A stretch of 64,000 nt of DNA, from the NCBI RefSeq assembly GCF_963422355.1, contig NC_085088.1:5153807-5217806 (forward strand), given 5' to 3'. The position numbers and the translations under genes were made by a program. Shown here one piece after another: positions 47,191 to 60,959 of the stretch. The stretch comes from Corticium candelabrum (lineage: Eukaryota; Porifera; Homoscleromorpha; Homosclerophorida; Plakinidae). The notes beneath the pieces are model-generated. The model was not told the DNA's origin. It searched no databases and saw nothing but the letters and a program-made list of their open reading frames with translations. Within the stretch, counting starts at the first letter, position 1; every line of letters begins with the position of its first letter.

Positions 47191-48958
47191 TGCATCCATG
47201 CAACAAGTTTCGAGTTGAGATAGACTATATAGACAACTGCAGATATGTTCACTGCTCTAGCGTTGTGCTGCTGTGCTGTCTGTAACGTGAAGTGCTTACT
47301 AAGCTAGTCTAGAGATCATCCGTAGTTGTTGACTAAAATTGTGTTCAGTTTCACAATTACACTTTGCATATTAAATTACAGCTTAGATGAAACGGATAAC
47401 CGTATATAGCTCCTATTTTCAGCATGAAACATCAGAACTGAACTTGTAACACGTCACTTGACTTAGCGAATAGCGTACTCAAAGGCTTAATTGACTCATA
47501 CACTTCTGGTCCGCATGACTGTATACAGTAGATAGGCGTAGAAAAAGCAAGAAGACTGGGCACACAGATGACGTGCCTCTAGGACACCACCCACTCCTAT
47601 GGCCTGGTTCGCATTCCACTTCTTCACCTCACTCATTATGCAGCTGAGACCAACTCAGGTAACATTTGTAGTTGTCTTTGAAGTCTTCGTACATCAATGT
47701 TATTTGAAAAATGTTTCAACTAGCCCTAAATATCAGAAATTGCAACATCCCCTTCCACTGGATGGTTGCAGAACGTAATTAACAGTTCTTCAATTGTTTT
47801 GGGTAATGCCATTGATGCTTGATCAAACATTCTGGAAATCTCCTCACTAAATAGATCAAAAGCCTCAAAATACAAAACTCAATAATATTCTATTGGATTA
47901 GTGAACTGATGAAGCACGGCACCATCATCCAAACATTGTGAAATTGTCAAATAGCTCGGTAGCACTTCATGGTTCAATTGTGTACATATTTGAATGAAGC
48001 ACCGTTGTTGAATAGAACAAAATTGCTCAAACGTGCAAGGTCATTTCTTTGTTTGCATTGTTTGTTATCAGGGGCACCTTCGTATAGGAATCGGTAAAGG
48101 TGTCGAAAATGTACAGTCACCAGAATCGAGGCTTCTATATAGCAGTCGTTCTGATGTTGCCCCAACAGGGCAAAATCTATGGAGGCATAGTGCCCATACC
48201 GCCCCCATGCTGCCTATGGCTAGCAATGCAGTATGTACTTAAATGAGTGGACGTGTGCAGTGTCTATGTCCTGACACACTCAGAAACACCTTTAGTCCAG
48301 TTGAAGCATTATTTGCATTCAGTCTGACATGAGTCTGGGATACAGATCTGCTAAAAGCGTTTTAGCAAGTCTCTGTCAGCCTTGAATTTCCTGCTGTAGC
48401 GGAACGATAAAACAGTGAAATAGATTACATTGCGCATGCGCGTTGTTGCATCACAAATTGTGATCGCCCACCAGAGACCACTAGACACCTCGTACGCTAA
48501 CAGAATGTGGTGGGATAATGAGAGCAGCACTACAACTATATCAGCGGAGTTCTCCAGACCCTTAAGACACAACTGGGCTCAGCCCTACCCAACACATGTA
48601 CACACATGCACACATGTAAAATGTACAACAATATATGTTTTTTTGTAACCAATAATGTCTCAAATGTTATTCTTCAATAAAATTCAAATAAACCAATCAA
48701 AGTTAAAACTGTACATGTGTCATCAGACTATAACTAAAAATATAATGATCTCAGAGTACATCAGAGACCAACAAACTTAACTTAATGATTGTGATAACAA
48801 AAGCTACTACCTACTAACAAACGGACTGCATCAATCATAATGATCAAGTGTGTGACATTCTCGAAAGGTAAAAGAAAGAAGCTGATGCATGATATTCATC
48901 TCACCTCGATGGCTGGTGTACAGCTACCTTGAGTCTTCTTCTTCTTCAACACTCTTAC
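47191..48958. other. Intergenic, no gene recognised
   Basis: This holds the presumed 3' UTR of the upstream gene and then sequence with only short frames. I see no recognisable protein, RNA or repeat. Confidence 0.5.
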
Positions 48959-51900
48959 TCAAAATTTCTCAACTTCACACCCACAAGGATTGCCACATTG
49001 CTGCAAATTTGTCCAAAGATTAAGAAAGGAGTGAGGATCCTGTTCTGGTATGGTCAACATATCAAAAGAGCAAGTAGAGAAACACTGCCATCTAGGATCC
49101 TATGCAAGAAACATAAACTAGACACTACAATGTGACCAAAAATATACAAGACCTCGTAACTACCTTGACAAGATTAGGACAAATTGCAAGACATGCAAAA
49201 GCAGGATATGCTGAAGCGCTGTACTCTACTTCTGCCAACTTACCGAACTTCTCCACTGCCCAGTGAGTTCGAAAGCTATGAAAGAACAAACAGAGAATGT
49301 GTATCCTAATATGCCTATACAAGAAAGATTAGCTCCCAATACGGACTATGAAGAGCATATCAACTACATAGCAAGATTCAAGTATCAGTTAATTGAAGAC
49401 CCATAACATGGACAAGACAAACAGTGTCATGTTGGACCCACACACAAAATCAATAGGTACCCTGTACTATGAATCCTTACAACAAAATGTCCTCACTGAA
49501 TAGTCATGGGACACCTTAAGTCCGCCATTACAGAATAGAACAGTATAACTGCAAATAAACGCTATGCAAACTTTAGTAAAGTCTAAGTAAAATTATTAAA
49601 TATTTTTAGCAATGATGCATTTAGAAAAAGGTGAAGTAGCCAACAAATTCTTGTTTGTTTACATTATGGTAACGTTTGTAGCTAGTAATCTTAATTGATG
49701 AAAGATTGGTCAATTCCTGTGTTCCAATCACAGAAACACTGACCTGTTTGCCAATTAAAAGCATTTCCTTCACCCTAAATAATTCGATAGTATAAGGGGC
49801 GTAGCGTGGCATCAGCTAGACCAGGATAGCCCATTATTTGTAGGCGTGGTCATAAAAATTGTGAACTGTAGATACGTGTGAGGACGAAAGCTGTATATAG
49901 TATATACACCACACTTTTTCCAGTCTGGATCGGCCACTAATCCTATCAGTCAATTAGAAACCAATAAAAGTGGGCGTGTCTTGTACCATCATGAAGTTTA
50001 GCCCTCCCCATTTCTAGAGGTCACGCTATGCCCCTAATAGTATGATTTCTCCTACCAACAAAGCCACCACAATGAATACGAAAACAAGCCATTCACACAA
50101 CACAAAGACTCTATTTAATCAGCAATTAATTACCTCGATAAGGGCAGACAGCTATTAATAAGTCTTCATAACTTACTTGCCCCATCACACTTTATCATAG
50201 TCTTGCAAATGATTTTTCTCTATGCCCTGCAAAACAAAGAAGATAACTGTTAACCATATACATCTATCTACTTACTAACCATTAAATCAAAGCATACTTT
50301 TAATATTTCTTCAATGTGAACAAAGCAGTCGTCATCAGTTTTAAGAAGACATTTAAATTCGATGTGCTGAGACAACCTAAAAATAATGTACTGAAACTCT
50401 AAATAAATTGTGTAATGAGCTGATGCTACAGTTAGTCTACTTTACCATTCATATGCAGCTTTCATCTTGGCTGGAATATTGCAGTAAACGTCAACGTCGA
50501 CAAACAAGATACCATTATAAGCAGTAGCTTCTTTTTGTAAACGTAGATTTTCTTCGTTTATTGTCTCCAACCACAAATCACAGTCCATGGAATATTGATC
50601 AACACACTGAGATTCTGTTCCATTTTCAACTAAAGAAAGCAAAACTCATCAAATTCCAAACTTTCACAAAACAATCTGTAAACTGTAAAACAACCTATTC
50701 AGTACATATGTTTTACCATACAAGTAATTTGCAACATTTAATGATAATGTTCCACACTGATTCAACATAACCATCACCATGTATACAATGACTGTACACA
50801 CATAGAACAATGTCCACATGTCTACGTTATGTTTGCAAAGTAATCTGTCAAAACGATCTGTTTCCAAGTGCAGGTCTAAGAAAACATACTCATTTGCAGT
50901 CGACATGCATAACAGCATGAAACCCCAACCTCATTCCTACAACAGGGGCATAGAAAAGCACTGATGGCCGATATGGCCTAGCGCACGCTAAATTGTGGGC
51001 CAAATGTAGTGCAAGACATTAGCGTATGAAGTACTGCAATGAGTCAAAAATTTAGTACACGTACTTATTTCATTGGCTACACCCTTAAACGAAAGTCAGT
51101 GCCATTGAGCATCTGGAAAATGTGCCTAAAATCGGTCTGGCCATGGCCGGACTACAGGCTACAGATACGTATAATTGAAGGTAAATCAACCATTCACATC
51201 AGCGGTTTCAAAAAGTGACAAGCAAAGAGACAATGAAAGAGAGACAAATAACAAAAGAACGAAAGAACAACCACTTCATGAAAAATCTCCATGTCCTCTA
51301 TATATCCATGTTAATGAACTCAGTTCTTAAACAGCACCCATCTCATGTAAATCCATACCATTAGTCCCCACTTTGTTGATAAAAATATCAATGTTTTAAC
51401 CTTCAGAGACAGGGATAAATGTTCTACTAATACCACAGCTGTGCAAGGCACTGCATAAAAATTAAAACATTGCCTACTTACCATGAGCTTCAAAAATAAA
51501 AGCACCCGCTGCAAAGTACATTGGAACTTTCATCAACGAATTATCAAATTCAGGAAACACTCTGTTTGTATAACTCACTCGACTCACCTGCAAACACATA
51601 GTCATCCACAATAACAACTAAGTCTATTTACCAACTCACATTGAGATAAGACACAAGTCCTCCCCTGTATCAAGACTAACGTGTTCAGTAGAATACACAG
51701 CTCTGGGATCATCAATTGAGAAACCTTCAGCAACAATTGTGGCACGATAATCCTAGTCACGTGATAATTGCCACTCTATACCAGAAGTCAAATCAAAGTA
51801 GATACCTTGGAAAGTATAAAGGTTGTAGAACAAAGCTTGAAGCATATGCCATTGGTCAGTGTGCCAGGATCATCAGAAGTAAATACAACTGAAACTATTT

Positions 51901-52458
51901 CTTTCTGTCACAAGAGACATATTATACTGCAAATATTAAAGAAAATGAGATAAGTCTTACTTGGGTAGTTGTATCATACAAAGTAACTCTTAGATTTGAT
52001 TAAAATCCATCATCCAAATGATCATAAACTCCTAATCCAATGACTGCAACCGGAAAATTGACCTAAATAAAACAAAATATTATCATCAAAGCCAATGATA
52101 TGCTACCAATATCAATAAGGTCACGTTAGGTAAGCAATCCTCATGTACTCAAAATTTATTTAGACTGCATGTAACGTTACAGTGAATCTAATGCTGAACT
52201 ATGCCTGCTCAACACAGAAATGAGAACCAATGGTGTGCCTTCACCACTATCGTATGTAATTGTGTCAAAGAGAGACCTCAGAGTGTCACTTTGCGATTAT
52301 ATAATATTTATCACTCAACATTAAACCAGGGTTTCCAATTCTCAGCACTTCACCACTGCTGTTATAGGAAAACTAAATGTAATGACTTGAATCTACAGGA
52401 GACCTGTGTACATACCATAGAGCCACAATCAATTGCTAATACAGCATAATAAAATTAG

Positions 52459-52563
52459 ACTCGACCCAGTCTCACTCCACTGTCGTCATTCCCTGGATTG
52501 TTGATACTCAGTGGAGAGACACAAGCCAAGGAATGACGAGGGTAGAGTGAGACTGGGTCGAGT
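52459..52563. mobile_element. Foldback insertion with 11-base direct flanks
   Basis: The arms beginning ACTCGACCCAGTCTCACTC are inverted at 52459-52495 and 52527-52563. Both sides are flanked by ATAATAAAATT, which looks like a target-site duplication. It lies in the intron between exons 3 and 4 of the B3GALNT2-like gene. Confidence 0.75.
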
Positions 52564-53702
52564 ATAATAAAATTGAGTTAGTGCATGGGTCAAGATCGAA
52601 ATATCCTCACCTTTCACAATCAATCAAAAACACAGCTTGGTTCAAACCGTTCTTTGTCTGATTGCTTGGTAGCAAAACTAACAGTTTCATCTTTAATACG
52701 TATGTTATAATTTGCAATGTGATCAATACCCTCATTTGGTCACAACAATTGAGCACCTATATATGCACGTAAATTTATATACCCTCAAATTGGGTACAGA
52801 TATGGTAATGCAGTAGTCCTACTGATAACTGCCATATTTTTCCTGTCAATTAGTACTACTAAAACCATAAATTTCACCCTCTGAAATGTTTAGATGTTGT
52901 TTCCCATTTTTGCATGGCATCGACTTTTCATCTAAAAGCACCATCATTTACAACTATATTAAATATCCAGATTTCAGACCTCTAAATTTAAGTTCAACTC
53001 AGCCAAACACAAACTGCTGACTTTAGGCTACATGAAGGTTAGTGTATACAATCCTGCAGGTGGAATTGAATATGTTGGTTCAGTAGCAATTACCGACTAC
53101 TAATAAGAGTACAGAATGAAAGATGCCAAAAATAAACATGAATAAGCAATTAAAATTTCCTTAAGTTAAGCAGACATGTGTAGTCTGTATGCAACAATGA
53201 GAGCAATCCACCCAACTTTTCCCTAAACTCTGAATAACTTTCTTAGAGTCATATTGCACAATTAGATATATTTACAAAAACTGGGCAAACCTTGACTAAA
53301 ATCTCACAAACAATGCTTAGATCTGTCAATAGTAAAAGGCCAGATACAATAGCCAATACTAATAACTAAAGAAATCATCCTAAATTTAAAACAGAATTGC
53401 TAGAATGTAGGAATCCTTAGCAATCATTCCTAGACAACATACACTATAGACTATTATACCTGAAAGTCGTACACTGCAGCACCATCAGGAACTTCTACTT
53501 CCGGCTCAGAAGTCAATAATTTCACAGACATCACCGTGTGCTGCAGAACTAAGCAATAACTCTTTCAGTACAAGCAAACAATATAGCACAAAGGAACATA
53601 CTTGGGCATACTAAGTCCGATTGTTGACAAGCAAAGGGAGTGTGTCGTTTTGCAGGATGAATGTGGCATGATTGTGAACCAATCACAAACACAGCAAATA
53701 TT

Positions 53703-55766
53703 CTGCAGACAAACAATATCAAAATAACTACAAGAAGCTACATTCCTTGCCTTAAAGTAGTAAACCAAAATGCAAAAAGCACACTTTTTTATTATCTCAA
53801 ACCATGACTAAACTTGCCATCAATTTACTAGCAATCAAAGTGACATCCATTTGTGTGCGCAGAATTGCACACCTCTTTACACTACAAAATACCCAGACTC
53901 TAATAATACAATCTAAGTTCTTAACAAAAGCATTATTGTTAAACTACTCTTAAACAAGGAATCACAACAAAACTAATAGATGAACTTTGAAAGTATCTCA
54001 ATGACACAGAGTCATGCAACCCAGACGAACAGACAGCAGTTGCTCATCAAAAAACTAAAATGCCAAATTAGAAACCTGAAGCACAGAAAGTTACAATATT
54101 ACCAGCAGTAGCAGCAAATACCTAACTAATGAAAGCTACTCAATTTCAATTTTTACAACTAAAAAATTGTTGATCTTTCTCGTATGGCTGTCAACAGAGT
54201 ACTAGCATGGAACACATCTTTCAGGACCGTAGCCAGAGGAAGCTTTCGCATCATCTGATTTCTGGGGTGTGTCACAAAAAATCAAGTGAAGCCCTAGCAA
54301 TCGAATGTCAAAGTAGAAGCTCTGGTGTGTACTCACCTAGGACAGAGAGCCGCTTAAGTTTCTAGGTATTAATGGTTTTCCAAGTGCATTCAAATCATGC
54401 TCTCTTGTGAGCTCAACTTGAAGCCAATTTTCACTTTGCTATAGACAATAGCCCTAGTGTAAAAATGCCTGGTACTTTAGCACACAACAGACAAGTGAAG
54501 TGCGAGGCTCTGACAGACAACTTAAACTGACCAACATCCGCGACCACCTCATCTATTTCTTAGGTCTCGCTAATGGCCCTGAGTCTTTGGCAAGATTTGT
54601 TTGTAGATATCCTTTCTATTACAAGAAATAAGTTTTGCTACCATAAAAGTATAGATAGCTCTGTGCTCCAATAAAGCCCCATACTCAGAGAGAAAGATTA
54701 TGAAGACTGTCAATCTAAATACAATATACCCCATGCTTGAATAGAGACCCATACAGTATATATACTGCTGCAAAGCAAGTGCTAAAATTGCCCTGAAGCA
54801 AAAAATGAGGGACATGAAAAAGACAACCATGTAACCTTTGCAGAAAAAGAAACATTCACCAAACTAAGATGACTAAAATCTCAATTGAAAATGAAGAAGA
54901 CATCAAACCTGTGATTGCAGTTACTGGTAATTATATTTCCATTATGGGTTACCCAAAACATGACTGTCGAGAAAGAAAAGTATTAAAACAACATGCTCCA
55001 ATAATGCCCCATTGTCAACATTCCAACATGTTGGAAACACAAAATCTAGAGGGGTCCAATCACAAAAATACAGAACAATAATTAGACAACAAATTCTTGC
55101 CAATTAATGTTATCCAAACACAATCCACTTGTCTGCAGTAACATACTTATAATCAGGCCTGGAGATAGTCCACCTGTGGATGTGGCATTAAGCTAGTGCC
55201 TGCAGTCCATGTGAATGTAGACTCCAGATCCATTGATATTGTATATTCCAAAGCTAATTTTAAAGATTTGGAAATTGGCTTCTGTGAAATAAAATATCAA
55301 GGAATTGAGTCGTGTTGGCCTCAGGTGCACCGGTGCCTGGCAAAGCAACAACAACAAGAGAAAATGGTACGTATACAGGAGATTGGCCTTGCAATGTACC
55401 CAGGATTTTCTAAAATAATCTTGATTGCATTTATGCTCTAGCTGTACTTGTTTGACTCTATTTTGCTGTAAATCTGCTTTCTAATGTTATAATTGTAATT
55501 TTTACAACAAACATTCTACTAAAATATAAGACATTTCCTCAAAGTTTCAAAATAGCCACTGCTAACTATGTCCCTAAGATCTTGCAAGAAATTGGCAAGA
55601 AGTTGTTTCTTGAGGGATCTTGGCCAAAAACTTCAACCTCCTTGAGCCAAGGTTGGGTCCATTGCAATTGTAACAACAGCCCTGAGAATCAGCATGTACT
55701 ACTTGAGCGACAAGATCATACTTAATTAATTGCATGGCAAGTAGACCACTGATTCTTTGTGGCTTA
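53703..55766. other. Long first intron of the B3GALNT2-like gene, no gene recognised
   Basis: AT-rich intronic sequence with short frames on both strands and no family resemblance. The MITE at 55767-56306 also lies in this intron. Confidence 0.5.
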
Positions 55767-56306
55767 AGGCACATTTCTTTTACCTCCACCAGCTGAACCG
55801 GTTAAGACGGTAGAGATACTCTGATTGAGCTGAAGTAACTCGGTGGAAGAAAGTAAAAGAAACACAAGAGTGGAGACAAGCATGCACATTTACCTGTTGT
55901 TCAAGACAGATAAATAGCCATTAAGAACGCGATCTCTCACTATTCTTTAAAGTCACTGTTGCGGTTGCTAAGGCTGAAGTAGATGTTTTGATGATACTTT
56001 TATTCAACAACTACAATTTATCGGGAACCTAGTTGGAGGCATTGATGCTCAGACGGGAATTAATTGGAGTATTGGTATTAGAGTTACTGTTAGGGTTAGG
56101 GTCAAGCTGCTTCTGCCTTGTTTTCACTATTTGTCGATACGTGGGCATGCTCATTAGCCTATCTCCACCAGCTCAACCAACATTTTGGTGGTAGAGCTGG
56201 TGGAGCCGGTGGACCTCTATCACCTAACCCGGTGGAGATAAAAGAAACGCCCGAGAACTCTACCGTCTCAACTGGTTGAGCTGGTGGAGGTAAAAGGAAC
56301 TCACCC
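55767..56306. mobile_element. MITE-like dispersed repeat, copy 2
   Basis: The partner of 3817-4326, in the same orientation. Its inverted ends are better preserved, with TTTTACCTCCACCAGCT at the left and its complement AGCTGGTGGAGGTAAAA at the right. It also carries an extra internal AGCTGGTGGAGCCGGTGGA segment. Confidence 0.8.
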
Positions 56307-56759
56307 TTATTACAGTTGCAGGACATTCACAAAAGCAAATACAAAGACAATAACAAACACAATAAAACACAAAACAAGCAAAACAAGCAAACGCAAAGAC
56401 ACAGACACAACACAAACACAATTAAACAGTCGAATACAATAGTCATACCTAACGATCGAATTAGGAGACGCATCCTTCCAATGCACAATAGTCTACTGTA
56501 CTCTAATAGTACACTGACACACCTGCGCTCAAAACGTCTCTTTAGATCACCAAACCAAGTGTCTCTAAGAGCACGACGTAATTCAAAGTTACTTCTCGCA
56601 GATGGGATGACAACAGCCAGTTCAAATTCAGTAGAAACGTCTAGGTCTGGTACAAGCAATTTGCAGCGGAACAAATGACACACCACGAATAAAAGCACCT
56701 CTGTTCCTGAATACAATTTCAAGTGCTAGGACTAACACTAGAAGCAAACTGCGAATCAT

Positions 56760-57840
56760 AGCATCACGTGACAGGCCCTTGAGAACCCAGACTGTTGGCA
56801 CCGTGCGCGTAACTGTACTTTCCAAATAAGAACTAATCTACACCAACTCGTTCTCATGCATTCTGTATTTACCGTAACAGTACGTAGGTATTAAAAAAAT
56901 TTTAATTGCTGCTTTGGTTAGTACGTGTTGCACGTGAAATTACTAGAGTCCTTTTGTGTGAATCAGTATTCCGCTAGCACAGTTTGTATAACATCCCATT
57001 GTAAAAAAAACCCTGCATCAAAGCTTTCGTAGGGCAGAGTCGTAAAATTGAAATAGGCAGAGCCAAAAATTTAGGATGGGGTAAATAACAATTTCCTCCC
57101 TGCCTTGTCTTACAAAAATCTTGGGGACACTCCTGTCAGTCTACATAGAATTAGTTTTGCAAACTAATCTGTTCCAAAATGATTAGTTTGTAAGTGCAGA
57201 ATCATAAGTAGAAGCAAACATTACTCGTTTGCACGCAGGCAACAAGCAGCATGAAAAATTGAATGCGCGTGGTGAGGCAAGAATATCACACTTGCTAGTA
57301 GTAGAAGATCACAGAGACATTTGTAGATGTAAAGGAAAACAATTGTTTTGTTTTTAGCGAGCCGCTTAATTAAGTTTCATAACTGTTGATGATACGTTGA
57401 TGATTCACTTGCCAGTTTATGCTTGCTAAAATGTTAACGAACGGTTTCACCCCCGAGTTTGTAGTTTGTCACGCATGCATAAATACCATCAGTGAAACGT
57501 TAGTAAATTGCACTTGCCATTTTTTAGATATTTACTGATTAACTCGACGTATATTTTAGAGACTAGATAACTAGAGAAACAAACTGCAGCGGTCCTCTAA
57601 CTAAAAACTCACCGTTAGTACTCAAAAGCGTTTGAAAATACAATAATCTAAGCACATTAATTATAATTTAATTATGGCATTGCAATGTTACTACACGATT
57701 ACTACTAAACGCAATTCTAATGTGATTTAGTATACACTAGAAAGAGCAGCTAGCCGATAACGTAAAGGATATGCTCGTCAATATCGAATCGTCCCATTCT
57801 AATCGTTATCGTCCCTTGTTTCTTGTATCCCAGTAGCGCC
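56760..57840. other. Intergenic, no gene recognised
   Basis: This lies between the 5' end of the B3GALNT2-like locus and the 3' end of the otopetrin-like gene, both on the minus strand. It should contain the promoter of the former. I see only short frames. Confidence 0.5.
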
Positions 57841-60818
57841 CTACTGAGTATACGTATTCGGTCTTCCTCTGGTGGGTTGGAGTTCGTCTCTCTCGTTGTC
57901 AGGCCGCTCTATGCGTTGCACACAAACACAGACTTTGCAGATAATACTGTTATAGCATTTGCTGCAATAATAATAAGCTTGACCGTTCTCATCTGTGCGT
58001 TTCCAAAACTCGTTGACTGTATTCCCGTTATCGGAGGGGCCGTAAACAACTTGGCATCCGGGCGTGAAACAGTGGAGTCGATCGTGCGATTGGTTCTGAT
58101 GGTCGACTTTTTCGAATTCTATTTCTTCTTTGATGTCACATTGCTGCAAATATTCCGAGATCATACTATATGTGAGAATAGCAGCATGAACTTGAAAGTC
58201 AACAAGCAATGGTGCAAATGCTCTAAGGAATGATTTCTTGTGAACGATACGATCAAAATGCTCTCTCTCAATGTTAGTAAATATAGTCGCCAAAGTAACA
58301 GCAAACAGTACGGCCAAAGGAAGAAAATTGACAAAAAAAAAGAGAATGCGACGGTCAAACTGGACTAATCTCAAAGGTTTGTGAACGAGAATGGTCGAGA
58401 AGAGGATTAACGACTGCAAAATAACAGCAAAAAGGCCAAGAATGTCTGCTGCCCTGTCTCCCCCACTTTCAACGAAAACCGCCATTAAGCAGAAGATTGC
58501 AGCCATTAAGGCAAAAACAAAAAATACGGTAATTTCAACATCCAAATGCTTCAGTTTATGTTCAAAAAGGTTACAACGACAGTGGTCTTGGCAATATTTG
58601 CAGACAAAAGAGCATTGACAGTTGTTACAATTCAATGCGTCACATTCTTTACAGTTTGTTCCATTTAACCTTTTGGTGCACTTCAGACATTTTTTTGATT
58701 TTTTCCAACTTAGCACAAAATGACAACAGATCAACCACAAGCAGACCAAAGTTACGGTGATGTTGATGACTACTTCAACAATAAATTTCAATTGAGTATT
58801 TTTCATATTCTTTGAGTGACGAGAGACAGAGTCGTAAGCAACAAACGGAATGACGGCAAATGGAATTACAATTACTGAGGCGAAATAAATCTCTTGATTT
58901 CGATAATTTTTGGTGGAGTAGTAGACGGTCGTTGCATTGTTTCCTTGACAAACCGTCAAACTTTGTTTTGAAACTGCTTGATTCCGTAGCATAAACCAAG
59001 TCAAACCTAAAACATTTTTCTCATCTTCAGACATGGAGCTGTGTAAACTTGTCCTTTCAATATGAGCAAAAGGTTTATCGTTACTTTCTCCCTCTACCGT
59101 TTCGGGTAGAGACGTGGCTAGATAGAAATAAAGACAACCTGATAAAATCCTGAAGAATACAAACGCTGACGCCAAGAACGGCTCGAAGAATTCCCACATC
59201 TCACGCCCAATGATGTGTGCGTTGTCAAGCTGGGTGCGGCAAGCAGCGTCCGCAATGCTGTGTGCCCATAACATGAAGTTGACCCCACTCAGAAGGAAGA
59301 GAACGTGATCTGTGCTCGACTCGCTACCAAAATGCAAACTGCCAGCCACTGCAGCCAGAATGATGCTACCTGCATGTAAAAAATGGTCAACAGTGACAAA
59401 CAGTTAAAACAATATACATGGCATTGACCAACAGACCTTGCATGTCAGACTCAATTAGAGTTTCGAGCACGTATTGTATACTACGATATTACGTGCTGTT
59501 CTCGTCTGATAACTGGCTAAATTAGATTAATTGCTATTAAATTAACCAAACATGCAATTCCTTACTTATAAAATAAAGTTATTACATTTATGCCAATTAA
59601 AATCGTTACATTAATGGCCTCTAGACACTTTATAAAATGTGACCGGTAGCAAATAGCTCGTGTCAATTTTTTTATTTTCCATGGCCGAAATTGCATCATG
59701 CATTGTTCTCGTGCTAGTCACCCATACGTACGCGGTACGGGATTTGCAAACATGCATGAACTAACTCCACATAATCACTGATCCAGATAAGTGATTCGAA
59801 CTTTGGCCAGCGCCAGTTGGTTCTGAAATTGCTACGTTTTACAAGAAGATTTTGAATGTTATTCAGAGTGTTAGAAACTCTTATTAGATAACTCGTGGAA
59901 TCGATTTTTACGCTGTCTAGATTCAGTATCAACAACAATCACATAAATTTTAGATACTATTATCGGCAAAGTCAAGTATTTTGAGCAACCGAAATTGACT
60001 CCGGAGCTCTAATTCGAACTATTAATAAGCTATACGAAGGCTGTCAGAAATGCAGGATTTTTAAAATTTATTTTGAAACCGCAAATCAAGAACACTACAG
60101 ATTTGTAAATGGAACTCATCTCTAAACTCATGCATATGACACCAGTTTAGGCGGTACTTAACAAATTTCTGAGTTGTCATGCGGCTATCAGTAAGGTATG
60201 AAAATCTCAAAGATACTAAAATCAAATCTGGAAACATTAGGAAAGTAGTAAGTTGCCTTTATTTTAGTCGTACATTGTTTACAACGCAGAAGAGCACTTG
60301 CCTTGCACTAATGTGTCAGCTGATACCGCAAAAGCGTAGGCTAGCTCTACGTTGTTGATACCCCCTAGACGACAAAATATTATCTTTGCTATGTTGATGA
60401 CCTCGTAGACTATGATGACTACAACACAAATGTAGATAATCCAAGTGACTCGATTGTTCTCTCTCCGATTATGACCGGTGTGTGCCGACGGTGTTTTCTT
60501 TAGAGAACAGTAGCCAAGCCAAACATTAAAGCCCGTTGTAATAAGTTTCAGTAAGATGCCAAGAATCCAAGCAGGCAGGCTGCGTGTCGGATTCCCAAAC
60601 AATGCTCCAGGACGTCTTCCGGGTGGATTATTATGAGGTCTTGTGCTGCTGTTGCTATAACAAATGTTACGATTGACTACGTCCAGCGGTCCAAGAGAAT
60701 CGTTGAACATTCGATTTGAACAGAAGTGAGTGTATCTGTTGATGTCGACCAACATCTGGAACAAACAAATAAGCACGAACAGGAAGGCAAACAAATAACT
60801 TTGGCAGCTGCATGGCAT
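57841..60818 (-). CDS. Otopetrin-like 12-helix membrane protein with Cys-rich loop
   Basis: Two exons, 60818-60302 and 59369-57841, join in phase (681 aa) across an intron with a GC donor (CAAG/GCAAGT) and normal AG acceptor. I count about 12 hydrophobic segments in two sets of six. Helix 5 carries GVNFMLWAHSIAD and helix 6 FFEPFLASAFVFF. In the second half there are LFAVILQSLILF, FFVNFLPLAVLF and a last helix with PLLVDFQVHAAILTY. Otopetrin proton channels have this 6+6 plan, with N-x-x-LW, PF and P..H motifs at the same helices, so I call it otopetrin-like. Between the halves is a loop with about 14 cysteines (CLKCTKR, CKECDALNCNNCQC, CKYCQDHCRC), and the cytosolic tail has a second Cys set (YYYCSKC, CKVCVC). 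Neither is typical of the family. It may be another multi-pass family. Confidence 0.6.
59370..60301 (-). other. GC-AG intron of the otopetrin-like gene
   Basis: This roughly 930-base intron starts with GCAAGT rather than GT and ends TGCAG. Joining here keeps phase and gives a continuous hydrophobic helix (DTLVQGSIILAAVAG). No other feature is seen in it. Confidence 0.65.
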
Positions 60819-60959
60819 CCTTTAGCCTTTTCTCAGTAACCGCGCTGAGAGTATCACGCCTAATAGAAACAGCAAATTATAACCGTGCACACTAAATAGG
60901 GAGTCTGTGGAATGATAAGCAGAGCTTTCAAGAACCCAACACAATATATATTTTATGCT

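Larger units (their letters stand above)
48959..56759 (-). pseudogene. B3GALNT2: B3GALNT2-like beta-1,3-N-acetylgalactosaminyltransferase, multiply disrupted
   Basis: Functional B3GALNT2 adds GalNAc in building the alpha-dystroglycan O-mannosyl core M3. Exons recognised: 56759-56523 (anchor MIRSLLLVLVLALEIVF, then VVIPSARSNFELRRALRDTW in another frame), 53702-53602 (FVIGSQSC), 53548-53460, 52062-51961 (AVIGLGVYDH), 51904-51806, 51752-51640, 51583-51482 (MYFAAGAFIFEAH), 50629-50446 (GILFVDVDVYCNIPAKM), 50376-50298 (LLKTDDDCFVHIEEIL, the DxD-type metal site), 50226-50177, about 49275-49165 (HWAVEKFGKLAEVEY, AYPAFAC) and about 49100-48959 (CGNPCGCE). Lesions: TAA at 52000-52002, TGA at 50185-50187 (a conserved Trp position), and frameshifts in the first exon, near 51540, after AYPAFAC and in the last exon. 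Homopolymer read errors could explain some shifts, but two base-substitution stops argue for a pseudogene. Confidence 0.8.
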
